Source: Diphasiastrum complanatum (lineage: Eukaryota; Streptophyta; Lycopodiopsida; Lycopodiales; Lycopodiaceae). From it: DNA of 64,000 bases. The stretch is from NCBI GenBank assembly GCA_029204225.1, contig MU831576.1, positions 1 to 64,000 on the forward strand, written 5' to 3'. A model generated the notes under the pieces. That model did not search any database. It was not told the origin of the DNA and was given only the letters and a program-made list of their open reading frames with translations. Below are positions 55,358 to 64,000 of this stretch, piece by piece. Every line of letters begins with the position of its first letter. The first letter of the stretch is position 1. Made by a program: the position numbers and the translations under genes.

Positions 55358-56380
55358 ATGAGTGGAAGTGGAAGTGGTAGTGGTAGTGGCAGTGGCAGCG
55401 AACGTCATCTGTATATGAAGATTACACCACCAGCTTGCTACCATGTCGCCCAAACAAAGGATAGTTGTTAGGCAAATTCTTTTAACAGAGAAGACGGCGC
55501 CGTAGAAGGCCCTTCATCTCCACCCGCTGCTACAGATGAATCGCCCTCCAACCCTCACTACAATTTAAATGTCGATGGGGATGTAGTGAGAGATGAAAAA
55601 GAGACAATTTTTATTAATAAATTGCCTTTGTTATGTTCCCGTTATTTTGGAACAAGACTTTTTAAAAAATGGTGTGATCAACTTGGAGAATCAAAATCTA
55701 GGATTATGCGGGAGCTGCGGAAAGAGTTCCCGCAAGAAAATGAGATCGATCCAGGAGCCATATCAAAAGATATGAGCAAATGGATTCGACATAAGAGGGA
55801 TGTCGTCATGTCGGACACACTTTGGGCAGGCGGTCAAACTTGCCTGGTGTTCCAAGCCAGATTAGAAGGCCTGCAAGGATGAGGCCAAAGATCCAGATGA
55901 ATATCGCTTGTAGAAGGAGGCTGCGGTGAGTAGGATGACCCATGACCTAGGGAATCCTAAGTTAGGATCTAATGGAAAGGTGGGCCTACAGGCCCAAATG
56001 GTATGTAGTTCATTTATATTCTACAATGCATCCTTTTTAGTCATCGCATATGAATTAATTCGTGGTAAAAATTTTAACTTGTCATTCATTTTTGTTTTTT
56101 TTATAGCATCTAAAATTGCATTTTGCGATTCATACACCGGATTGGTGGTAGAGCTAGCTCATTAGGGCATCCACCCAATAGTGAGTTATATTTATCATTG
56201 TGTCCATCAAATTTATTTATATGAATATATCATCAATAGATTGATCTATGATCGAAAACTTACCATTGTCATATTTGTTGTTTGTGTTGATGCAGGCACA
56301 TGCAGAGCCAGCTCCAGATGTAGAGCATGTGGCATCTACGGGTCATGGTGATGACGACATTGTCTCTGACGAGGAGTAGT
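55358..56380 (+). pseudogene. Decayed gene resembling plant transposon (PTTA/En-Spm-type) accessory gene
   Basis: ATG 55358 opens a Gly-Ser repeat (MSGSGSGSGSGSGSERH). A TAG at 55469 follows, then in frame NPHYNLNVDGDVVRDEKETI, TRLFKKWCDQLGESKSRIMR and ELRKEFPQENEIDPGAISKD. After a one-base slip near 55870 come KDEAKDPDEYRL and GNPKLGSNGKVGLQAQM|GTATGT. A short exon (about 56107-56180) ends at GTGAGT. A last exon after GATGCAG (56296) reads AHAEPAPDVEHVASTGHGDD and stops at about 56380. The layout resembles the DNA-binding/accessory proteins of plant En/Spm-like elements. The assignment is tentative. Confidence 0.4.
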
Positions 56381-56687
56381 AGTGTATAATATAGTGTAGT
56401 TATTATTTTTTTTGTTTTCGGATATATGTATATCATCGCGATGTATTGTACATGAGACGGAAAGTCTCACAAGATTATGTAATGTAACATTCGAATTTTG
56501 GTATAACGTTCGAATTTCAATGACTTTGATTTGTGAATATTGAATGGATTGTAATTTTCATACGTTAGTTATGAAGTTGTGAATTGCTATCCACTTAGTT
56601 AATTTGCAAGTGAAGTTGTGAATGAACCCTAAAATGAAAAAGAAACGTTTCAAACTTGTTCAAGGAAAACGTTTCAAAGTTGTTAGG
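56381..56687. other. Unassigned DNA
   Basis: A+T-rich sequence after the decayed gene with near-repeats of aacgtttcaaa. No gene seen. Confidence 0.35.
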
Positions 56688-57121
56688 GGGACCCCTATCT
56701 ATAGGCAGCTGTGTGCCGATTTTACCAGTAATAGCCAACTTTTACATGCCGGTTTTTGTACAAAATTGTGAAAATCTCTTTAAACAGAGCTCGATTTTTT
56801 GTGCGAAAATATCAGCTAACATTGGCGACTTCACTGGGGAGTCTGATCCCCACATGAACGAACTCAGAATGCTCTCGGTGGTGAATCCAGTATGGTGGGC
56901 TCAACACCCTTGTTGGGTGATGCTAACCACAAGGAAAGTGCTCTCTTCCCAAAGGCCATTGGTTGAGCCCTGAGGATCCATCTGCAACTAGTTGGTCTAT
57001 ACTGCAACATCTTCAAGTAATCTGGTGCCTTCATACCTGTATCAAACTCACCCATGACCTATGTGGCAAATGCTCCCAACCCATCAAATTCAAGGACATG
57101 CCCATCTCAGACCCATGCATG
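56688..57121. repeat. Repeat R-C, copy 1 (direct repeat with 60335-60771)
   Basis: About 434 bases from gggacccctatctatagg to catgcatggag, highly similar to 60335-60771 in the same orientation. There are no obvious TG…CA ends or terminal inverted repeats, so the class is unknown. The open frame across it (56656-56973) is shared by both copies but lacks motifs. Confidence 0.9.
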
Positions 57122-57776
57122 GAGATCTAGCTCTATTTGAGCTTGCCTACTAATCAGATCCAATCAAGTATAGGGAGGAAAGATGTTGGACCTCACAAAT
57201 GGTTATAGATCCGATCTGGAGTAAGCATCATCAAATCTTTTTTTTTTTCTTTTAGTGCTTTATCCATTGGGCAATGGAGTCACTCTCCTCCCCATTGCAA
57301 TGTTTCATTCCCAAATTTTTCCTCTCTAACCCCCATATACTTCTATATCAATCAATCATATGCCCGCTACAACAATGCACAATGCCCTATACAGGTCAGA
57401 GTATATGCGGAGTGCATGGATATGGATGCAACAAATGTTTCAAACATATTGTGTCTAATGTGATGCGGGTGCAGTGATGGTGGGTGCAAATGATTTTGAC
57501 TTTTGGATATCTGATTCCTGCACTTCAACAAGTGTTACTGCATACAACAACAATAACTTTTTGTTTTCCTTTTTATTTATAACATACAGAATGGAAAAGA
57601 AATTCACCAAACAACAAGATTAGTAAAGCAAAAAAATGAACAAATGAAAATAAAACATAAAACTACCTATTTTCCTTATCCCATAGGTAAAATCAAGGAT
57701 AAGGGTGGATTTCCATCACGTTGCCTACCCAACATCAATCTTGTTGTTGGGGTATTCATCTTCTGTTATAGGTCTA
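57122..57776. other. Unassigned DNA
   Basis: Contains a T-run near 57238-57250. No defensible gene. Confidence 0.35.
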
Positions 57777-58462
57777 TCATGATATATGGAATAGGTTCAG
57801 ATCTCTCAACTGATATGGGTGATTTTGGTGTATGTTTTGGTTCCATGGTACAAATGGAATGTCTGTATTTGTAGCCTGAAATATCCTTCCTGTATCATAG
57901 GGTTCATTCCCATTATTTATACCCATGGTTGGAGGTACAGTATTCCTCATCTCTTCTCTGATTTCTGGTTCATGCCCTTCGTTCTTGATATCAACTTCGA
58001 ACACATAGCCTGGCATGTCCTCTTCCCAATGGAGTATATCTTGGGTTTTTTGGGTATAGTTTTGGTACCCATCCTCGTTAGTGTGTATCGAGATAGTCTT
58101 GCTAGTCACATTCTTATGTTTTTTGAATAGGTTCTGTATACCATATGACTCCTCCTGATTAATGTCATCAGGGATAGGTGATTTAATACCTTCACTCTCC
58201 GGAATTGCTGGAGTTGGATCTATGGTCTTGGATCTAGGGGGGTAGTCTATTGGGGTTGTCCATGTGGATTTGTCTATTTATGCCCATTCTGAATTGCTAT
58301 CATTGTCCTCGTTTGGAAGCACAACTTGATCAAGTTGGTCGCAAAACATTGATGGTGCTGCCTCCTCAGACTTAGTGGCCTTCCCAAGACTCACCTGCCT
58401 ATCACTCTCTTGCATCCACTTTTTTCTAGGGGGGTCTGCTCATAACTCACTTCGGGTTATCG
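57777..58462 (-). pseudogene. Downstream part of Gypsy gag/pol leader
   Basis: The minus-strand frame TNEDGYQNYTQKTQDILHWE with EVDIKNEGHEPEIREEMRNT follows the gag frame at 58463 after stops and a frame shift. It is acidic, without protease motif. Likely a decayed continuation of the same element. Confidence 0.4.
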
Positions 58463-59446
58463 TCAGTATGCTTGCCCTAGCCTCTCTGGGTATGCGTGGT
58501 TTTCCAAAATGTGTATGGGGCATGTTGTCACTAGTCTCAGCTCGTCTATCCTGAGGGGTGTCATCATGATGCTTAGTCCTCCTTGAGACATCTCAAGATC
58601 GATCGACATTCTATCCTTATCACATTCTGATTTGGATAATTCTAAGGGTATAACATTTACATCTGTTTCATATCTTGTATTATAGGCATTTCTATTTCCA
58701 TAGTGCCACTCTTGTGTACTAGATGGACTGATATAACTTTCAGCCCCTTGGTTCCGAGTGTGACAATTCGGCATCACACTATCTCTCTCAAGTGCAAAGT
58801 GTGGTCTTGATCCTAGGGGTTCGAAGGTATGATATAGCTCTCTCATAACATTCAAATCACCCCCTACTATTTGTTGACTACTATCTCGGATTGGATTTCT
58901 CCTTGCCTGACAGTTAGATGTAGTGACATAAGCAGTTTCAATAATCATGGCTCTAGATACCGCCTCTTCAAAATAGGAGACTCCAGATTGGCGTACCACT
59001 AATTGTATATCTGGTTGTGAGCCCCTTAGGAAAAAGGTGAGCACCAATTGAGACGATACCTCAGTTGTTAGCCCTATGTTCAATTTGTGAATGAGCTCCT
59101 TGAGTTGCCTGACATATAGGCGTACTGATTCTCCTAATTCTTGTTGTATTGTGGTCAGAGCAAACATTAGCCTATCAACATTGTATCTGGGTCCAAAATC
59201 TTCTAAAAACAGTCGAAACAATTCCTCCCATGTGGTGATGGAACCTTTGGGTAGATTATAGTACCATCTCCTAGCTTCTCCTATAAGAGTTCTGGAAAAT
59301 AGCATCATACTATGCGCAGGATTCACAACTGCGTTAACAACCATTAGTGTCTCAAAATCTGCAAGATGCTCATGGGCATCTTCATCATTGTTTCCATGGC
59401 CATGGGTGTGACTAGATTGACCCCTAACCGAGGTGATGTATTTCAA
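58463..59446 (-). pseudogene. Gypsy gag
   Basis: About 325 residues: HLADFETLMVVNAVVNPAHS, LFSRTLIGEARRWYYNLPKG, TTWEELFRLFLEDFGPRYNV, LGESVRLYVRQLKELIHKLN and FFLRGSQPDIQLVVRQSGVS. This is the retrotransposon gag capsid pattern. The frame is open at both ends. No zinc knuckle is visible before the stop. Repeat R-B lies directly upstream, as expected for LTR/leader. Confidence 0.9.
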
Positions 59447-59612
59447 TCATGAACGGTGACGGCTCTTGTGTTTCAAAGAGATCGGATCACTGACTTACTC
59501 ATACGAAGAAACCGCTAATATCAAGACTACCTTTGCAAACTGAACACCATATACTCAGAACTCTCGATCTTCGATAATCATGAGTCTAAGATAATAAAAT
59601 GTAATTAGCATT
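59418..59612 (-). repeat. Repeat R-B, partial minus copy
   Basis: Inverted match to 53917-54112. Joins directly to R-A (59622-60148), so this copy lacks what lies between them at 52413-53916. Confidence 0.85.
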
Positions 59613-59621
59613 CAAGCCTTT

Positions 59622-60148
59622 CATGAAAAGTGTCCTCTCTTGTACATGGCTCTTAGTTGTGATTTGACCACAAGTGATACCCTTCCCCTTTTGAAAAAGA
59701 TGGATCGGGGTCATGGGTATAGGGGTACCACATGTGTGAGTCACTTTCTTCTTTTGCACTTGTTGGTACCACATGTGTGAGTCAATTTCTTCTTTTGCAC
59801 TTGTTGGTGGTGTAAGTGGTAAGTACCTTACTTCATTACTCTTCTTAATTGGGTAGTTCTCATTGCTACTTGTGGTCAACGCCCTACCACTTTTAGGTAG
59901 GATATTTTTGCTATGCACTTTTGGCCTCCACTTGCATTTCCCATTTGCGTGTCCATAGCCGGGGGCTTAAGCTGTCGAGGTGATTTGTTTGTCAGTGCGC
60001 CGCTTCGACTTGCACCGAGACTTGCCTATATTTTTGCTACAGTTTCCTTGACCCTGTCCCATAATTTTCGACCATTTGTTGCGAGTTGATTTTGCCGGTT
60101 TTTCCCGTGTGTCGTTGGTGGCGAGCACTCATGACTTGGGGTTTTCTT
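59622..60148 (-). repeat. Repeat R-A, minus copy
   Basis: Inverted match to 51910-52412. It contains an additional near-duplicate of ggtaccacatgtgtgagtca (59727 and 59764) not seen in the plus copy. Confidence 0.85.
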
Positions 60149-60334
60149 CAAGGCAACCGGTTCCCTGAAAAACACAATAGGCAATTTTTGTGGTAATAAA
60201 AAGTAACGGAGTACATTGGAAAATTCCCTCGGCCATGCCGACTAGCATAATTGGGCCAATTCTAAGGCCGTAAACTATTATATGGGCCATTTCTAAGGCC
60301 TCAAAATTTGCTCTAGCCACATTTTGGGCAGATT

Positions 60335-60771
60335 GGGACCCCCATCTATAGGCAACTATGTGCCGATTTTACCATTAATAGCCGGGTTTTACATACTGGT
60401 TTTTGTACAAAATTGTGAAAACCGCTTTAAACAGAGCCTGATTTCTCGTGCGAAAATATCGGCTAACATTGGCGACTTCATTGGGGAGTGTGGTCCCCAC
60501 ACGAACGAACTCACAATGCTCTTGGTGGTGAATCTAGTATGGCAGGCTCAACACCCTTGCTGGGTGATGTTAACCACAAGGAAAGTGCTCTCTTCCCAAA
60601 GGCCATTGGTTGAGCCCTTAGGATCCATGTGCAACTAGTTGGTCTGTACTGCAACATCTTCAAGTAATCTGGTGCCTTCATGCCTGTATCAAACCCACCC
60701 GTGACCTATGTGGCAAATGCTCCCAACCCATCACATTCAAGGACATCCCATCTCAGACCCATGCATGGAGG
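60335..60771. repeat. Repeat R-C, copy 2
   Basis: Direct-repeat partner of 56688-57121. Confidence 0.9.
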
Positions 60772-61079
60772 GATATGCAAATTTAATTCTCAGCATTATT
60801 GGTGGGATGACATGGATGCAGGTCACCAGTACTGTGTCTAATATTGTGTGATTCATGTGTGTACATGCATTACAGATATATCAATTTCAATGAGATGATG
60901 ATTGACCAGATCTAGACTTATGAAGATTTTAACATTTAATCTCTATTTCTGATCTGAATCACTAGGAGATCTATGAAGAATAGATTGTACACTGCTCATC
61001 AAAAATTTCACACATATTGAAGACTAGAGTTGCACTTGTAATACCATTGTGTCTCTCAAATAACACACTTCCTCTGGTT
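60772..61079. other. Unassigned DNA
   Basis: No feature recognised between R-C and the Gypsy gag region. Confidence 0.3.
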
Positions 61080-62159
61080 CCATCAAATTGGCAGGAGGAG
61101 GGAGTGCTTTGGTGGGGCAGGTAAAGCTAAACGTTTCGGGTATCCAAGAGCAGATTGTCGAGGTCTTGCTGCTGGATTTCCTCCATATCGTGGTTCTCTA
61201 TAACCCATTTGGGCATACCGTTAATGAATTATCTGAGGATTGAAGTTGCAAAAAGTAATCTCATGATCAGGCGAATTACACAAATTGGAAACATTGATTT
61301 TCATTCATTTTTTCAATTGATGACACTCAATCATTATGTGATTTTCCGTACAAACAGAACACCAGACATTTTCCCTAGTAGGAAAAGTCTTTGCAAACTT
61401 CTCAGGTTCCTTGTTCGCTTTTCCGTGGAAATCTTCCAATGCTTTAATCTTCTCATCAAATTGTGACTGCAACTTTTCCATCTGTTTCTGTTGGTTCTTC
61501 CCAAGTTTCTCGAACTTGTTGGGCATCATTTTTGCAGTAACATTGGCATTCATTGATGTAATAGTGGTGGATGTTGTAGTAGTCTGCCTTGTTGTATAAG
61601 GCAACATACTGATATTCGGCTTATCATCTGAATATTCATCCTTCTCCTGAATTACATCGTCCATAGCATTTTGCAAGAGTGCATACTCATTATGGCTTTT
61701 CAGCTCACGTCTGATCCGTTTAGGTAGACCTGACAAAAACCACATAATCATGGTATTTTCGTTAATCAGCTCAGGTTCGCACTCAAATCTAAAATGTTTC
61801 ACCCATTCAATGAAATCTCGAACTATTTCCCGCTTTCCCATTTTTATTTTAATTAAAAGTAGAAAAGGGTCTTCCATAAACTTCCGCGGTTTGAACCGTG
61901 TGATAAGGGCTCGTTTAACAACCTCCCAATCTGTACGCTCAGTCTCATCTCGATTATAGTACCAATCTTGTGTTGCGCCTGTTAAGGCCATAGGAAACAA
62001 CTTAAGTTTATCTTGAGGATAATTCTAGACATAAACTTCACATGATTCTGGATCTATTAATCCATTATATTTGGGTAGATCCAAACGGGGTGCTCTTCTA
62101 ACAATAATAGGATTGACTTCCTGTGGAGCACCTCCAGCAACAGCTCCAGAGGCAGCCAT
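61080..62159 (-). pseudogene. Gypsy gag with CCHC-like knuckle
   Basis: ATG 62159 starts MAASGAVAGGAPQEVNPIIV, APRLDLPKYNGLIDPESCEV, then a TAG at 62025-62027. The frame continues FPMALTGATQDWYYNRDETE, WEVVKRALITRFKPRKFMED, RDFIEWVKHFRFECEPELIN and WFLSGLPKRIRRELKSHNEY, a coiled coil (KNQQKQMEKLQSQFDEKIKA) and CSVCTENHIMIEC. A stop is at 61305; further Cys/His sequence (LCNSPDHEITFC) follows in frame. The PBS and 5' LTR lie directly upstream. Confidence 0.92.
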
Positions 62160-62965
62160 CTTTACAAATTTAGATCAAGCAGACAATGAGATTGGATCTA
62201 GATTTTTCAATCAAGCACTATCTCAGATCAGATCTGCTAGATCTATTTCACTTTCCAAAAATCTGATTGCTATATCGTGAAAAGATTTCAAAATTCAATT
62301 AATCGATACTTTCAAAAAAGGAAAATTTATCAGAATCCAATTCAAAATATATTAGATTTGACCCAAATTTTGACAAAGATTTGATCTGGAAAATCAGAAC
62401 CTAAAAATCGAACTAGTGAAGGTTCACTGGGCGAAGATTAGCTCGGCGAAGGTTCAACAGTGCTATTTTGGGAAAAAACTCTCTGATCAACTTTTTTGAC
62501 AATTTCTTGGAAAATAACCTTCACCGACCACTCAGATGAAAGATCTGACACAAATAAAACTAAGGAAAACTGGAGAAGGTTTTTAACAAAAGAAAATACA
62601 GTTTCTGTTGTTTGGCGAGGGTAAAAATCAAGATTTTCTATGATCTGAACAAGAAGAATCTTTACCAAACTCAAAAATAGTATTTTACTATAAGTAGAAT
62701 GTTTTGAAAACTCAGCGAAGGTTCTGGCAAAGGATCAAGAGTAATACTGGTATTTTTGCAAAAAAGTGACCTTTTTGGCAAAAATATGGCAATATGACAA
62801 CTGATCATCTGTAAACCTTTCTATTTTTGGTATTATTTTTCGCCGACCTGGCAGTAGATAGATCTAAATCACACCTATGCACAGTGAATTAGGTGAAGGT
62901 TCTTTTGTATTTTTAGGATTTTGGTGATCCAACAAAGATGCTGCAAACTGAAAAATTGGCATAGC
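62160..62965. other. Gypsy 5' leader
   Basis: Non-coding sequence between the primer-binding site and gag start. Several ctcggcgaaggttc-like strings recur (62418, 62437, 62711, 62890). Confidence 0.6.
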
Positions 62966-62983
62966 TCCCCGGCATCGGTGCCA
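62966..62983 (-). promoter_or_regulatory. Gypsy primer-binding site, tRNA-Asp-like
   Basis: On the minus strand TGGCACCGATGCCGGGGA lies four bases after the LTR end. It resembles the TGGCGCCGTTGCCGGGGA site of plant Athila/Tat-type Gypsy elements (complementary to tRNA-Asp) with two changes. Confidence 0.75.
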
Positions 62984-62987
62984 AATT

Positions 62988-63635
62988 TGTAGTGGGTTTC
63001 TTTCCTTGCCTAATCTGAACCAAGATCTAGTCAATCTAGCATCAAAGAGACGGAGTTAGTTGTCACGCGTAGGTTCGTTCCCATGAGAGCGATAGTATAG
63101 TTCAGATTTAAGCATGAATGGAAGATCCACATCTAACTCTAACATCCATTAACCCTACGATCCATTGAAAATATGAGAGATGGAGAAAAAGTGATAGAGA
63201 GCAAGGACATTTATCAATCCATTCCCGAAGGGAACCAATCTGCTTTATTGAAATGAGGAAATGAACATGAAGAGCAACTCGAGTTGGTCCCTTTTTATAG
63301 TAGAGAGGAGGACCCTGGCCTCTGAATCCTATTGGTCCATTTCTGCCTCCCTAATTTAAAAAAGAGCGAGAACCATCCAAAATTGGAGGGAAACAATTTG
63401 AATCTGAATTTGAACCAATTTTGGTTGGAGTTCCAACTTTATTCACTAACTGGACATTTAGGCCTATGACATTAAAAGTCCCGCAAAAAAAGCCTAAATT
63501 CCTTTTATTGACTTGTAACTAATCAATCAAATAACTATGTGATCATCGGGTTGGACTTACACATGCAGGGTGCCAGATCCCTCTCAGTTATTAACTAGGG
63601 TTAGGGTTGCCTTGGGATCCGCAAATCCTCCAACA
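62988..63635 (-). repeat. Gypsy 5' LTR (minus)
   Basis: 648 bases. On the minus strand it runs from TGTTGGAGGATTTGC to CCCACTACA, followed by the primer-binding site. It lies directly against repeat R-B (63636 on), into which it evidently inserted. Related fragments are at 47132-47315 and 45395-45570. The matching 3' LTR is not in the window. Confidence 0.88.
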
Positions 63636-63970
63636 AAATGTAATTAGCATACTTGATGGCTTACTCACCAGTAGGTAGAACTATATCAACACAACAATGC
63701 TAAACAACTGAAATCGTATACTACCCTGCCCAAACTCAATCAAAGTTATGCTATGTTAATGATACTAGCAATATTCAAAGCATAAAAATCGAGTCTCATA
63801 ATCCAAGGATCACAAATGAACGGGCTATTCAGACCATGCTTAAAAATTTGAGAAATATACCTTATGTTGGAAAAGGGAACCAGTTTGCCTTCAAGAGAAC
63901 CACAGTCATGAGACTTATGTGTCGTTCATTCGTGTGGATGGAATATCTAACTTCTTGTCAACCGAACTAG
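63636..63970 (-). repeat. Repeat R-B, partial minus copy with empty SINE site
   Basis: Inverted match to 53507-53930. At the SINE position it has one copy of CATTAACATA and no insert. The right edge (about 63970) marks the end of R-B homology. Confidence 0.9.
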
Positions 63971-64000
63971 GCTTGTGACTTGTGTATGACTGCGAGATTG
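63971..64000. other. Window end, unassigned
   Basis: Thirty bases beyond R-B homology; too short to judge. Confidence 0.3.

Noticed and set aside
57480-57560. Copia protease-like WISDSCTSTSVT
   Set aside because: Suggestive of WI.DSGAS..VT, but isolated with no neighbouring zinc knuckle or integrase; too short to claim.
1-64000. CRISPR arrays, bacterial operons or replication origins
   Set aside because: The sequence is eukaryotic (introns, LTR elements, SINE); no regularly spaced direct repeats of CRISPR type occur.

Overview
This is eukaryotic, A+T-rich DNA made mostly of decayed transposable elements, with very little intact host coding sequence. The one clearly intact gene is a two-exon tau-class glutathione S-transferase (44064-44847, minus). 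Tau GSTs occur in vascular plants. The repeat load (Ty1/Copia, Ty3/Gypsy including a chromovirus, an APE-type LINE, a tRNA-derived SINE) fits a large plant genome, and a fern or lycophyte is my guess, but the species cannot be fixed from the sequence alone.

Region by region. 1-2890: a tau-GST remnant, a (TA)n tract and unassigned DNA. 2890-3337: a two-exon open fragment on the minus strand. 3300-7400: a nearly full-length LINE whose reading frame stays aligned but carries four stop codons. 7402-9353: the 3' half of a Copia element. 10116-10380: a degenerate minisatellite. 11331-13980: two tandem Copia 3' fragments. 13981-29140: a compact set of intron-containing, partly decayed, convergently paired genes that I read as one or more DNA-transposon-like elements. 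29400-42870: nested Gypsy, chromovirus and Copia pieces plus a second copy of the protease gene (37920-38990). 44064-44847: the GST gene. 45107-64000: Gypsy pol and gag blocks, inverted and direct repeats, two SINE copies, a stray RidA exon and a decayed gene resembling plant transposon accessory genes.

The most unusual part is 13981-29140. On the minus strand a gene (24286 to 17539) encodes a histone-H3 fold with several CENH3-like residues. It then reads on, across a single TAA and across a Copia insertion with perfect 5-bp target duplications, into an ULP1-type (C48) cysteine protease with introns. Removing the Copia element and one copy of the duplication restores the frame exactly. Facing it is a plus-strand gene with a BAH-like segment (15960-17343). 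On the other side, across an 830-bp intergenic region packed with CACGTG palindromes and a repeated 13-bp motif, lies a plus-strand gene of unknown function (25118-26622). That gene faces a minus-strand DDE/RNase-H-fold transposase-like gene with a coiled-coil N-terminus (29140 to 27113). Paralogous copies of two components occur elsewhere in the window (unknown protein at 14281-14675, protease at 37920-38990), so these genes move or duplicate as repeats. A transposase-like protein next to a chromatin-like cassette (H3 fold, BAH, SUMO-protease fold) suggests a mobile element that acts on chromatin. This grouping is inference: I could not find terminal inverted repeats by eye.

Other useful points: a 94-bp SINE whose empty target site is preserved in a second copy of its host repeat, deletion-derived Gypsy elements, and a truncated RidA exon between retroelement segments.
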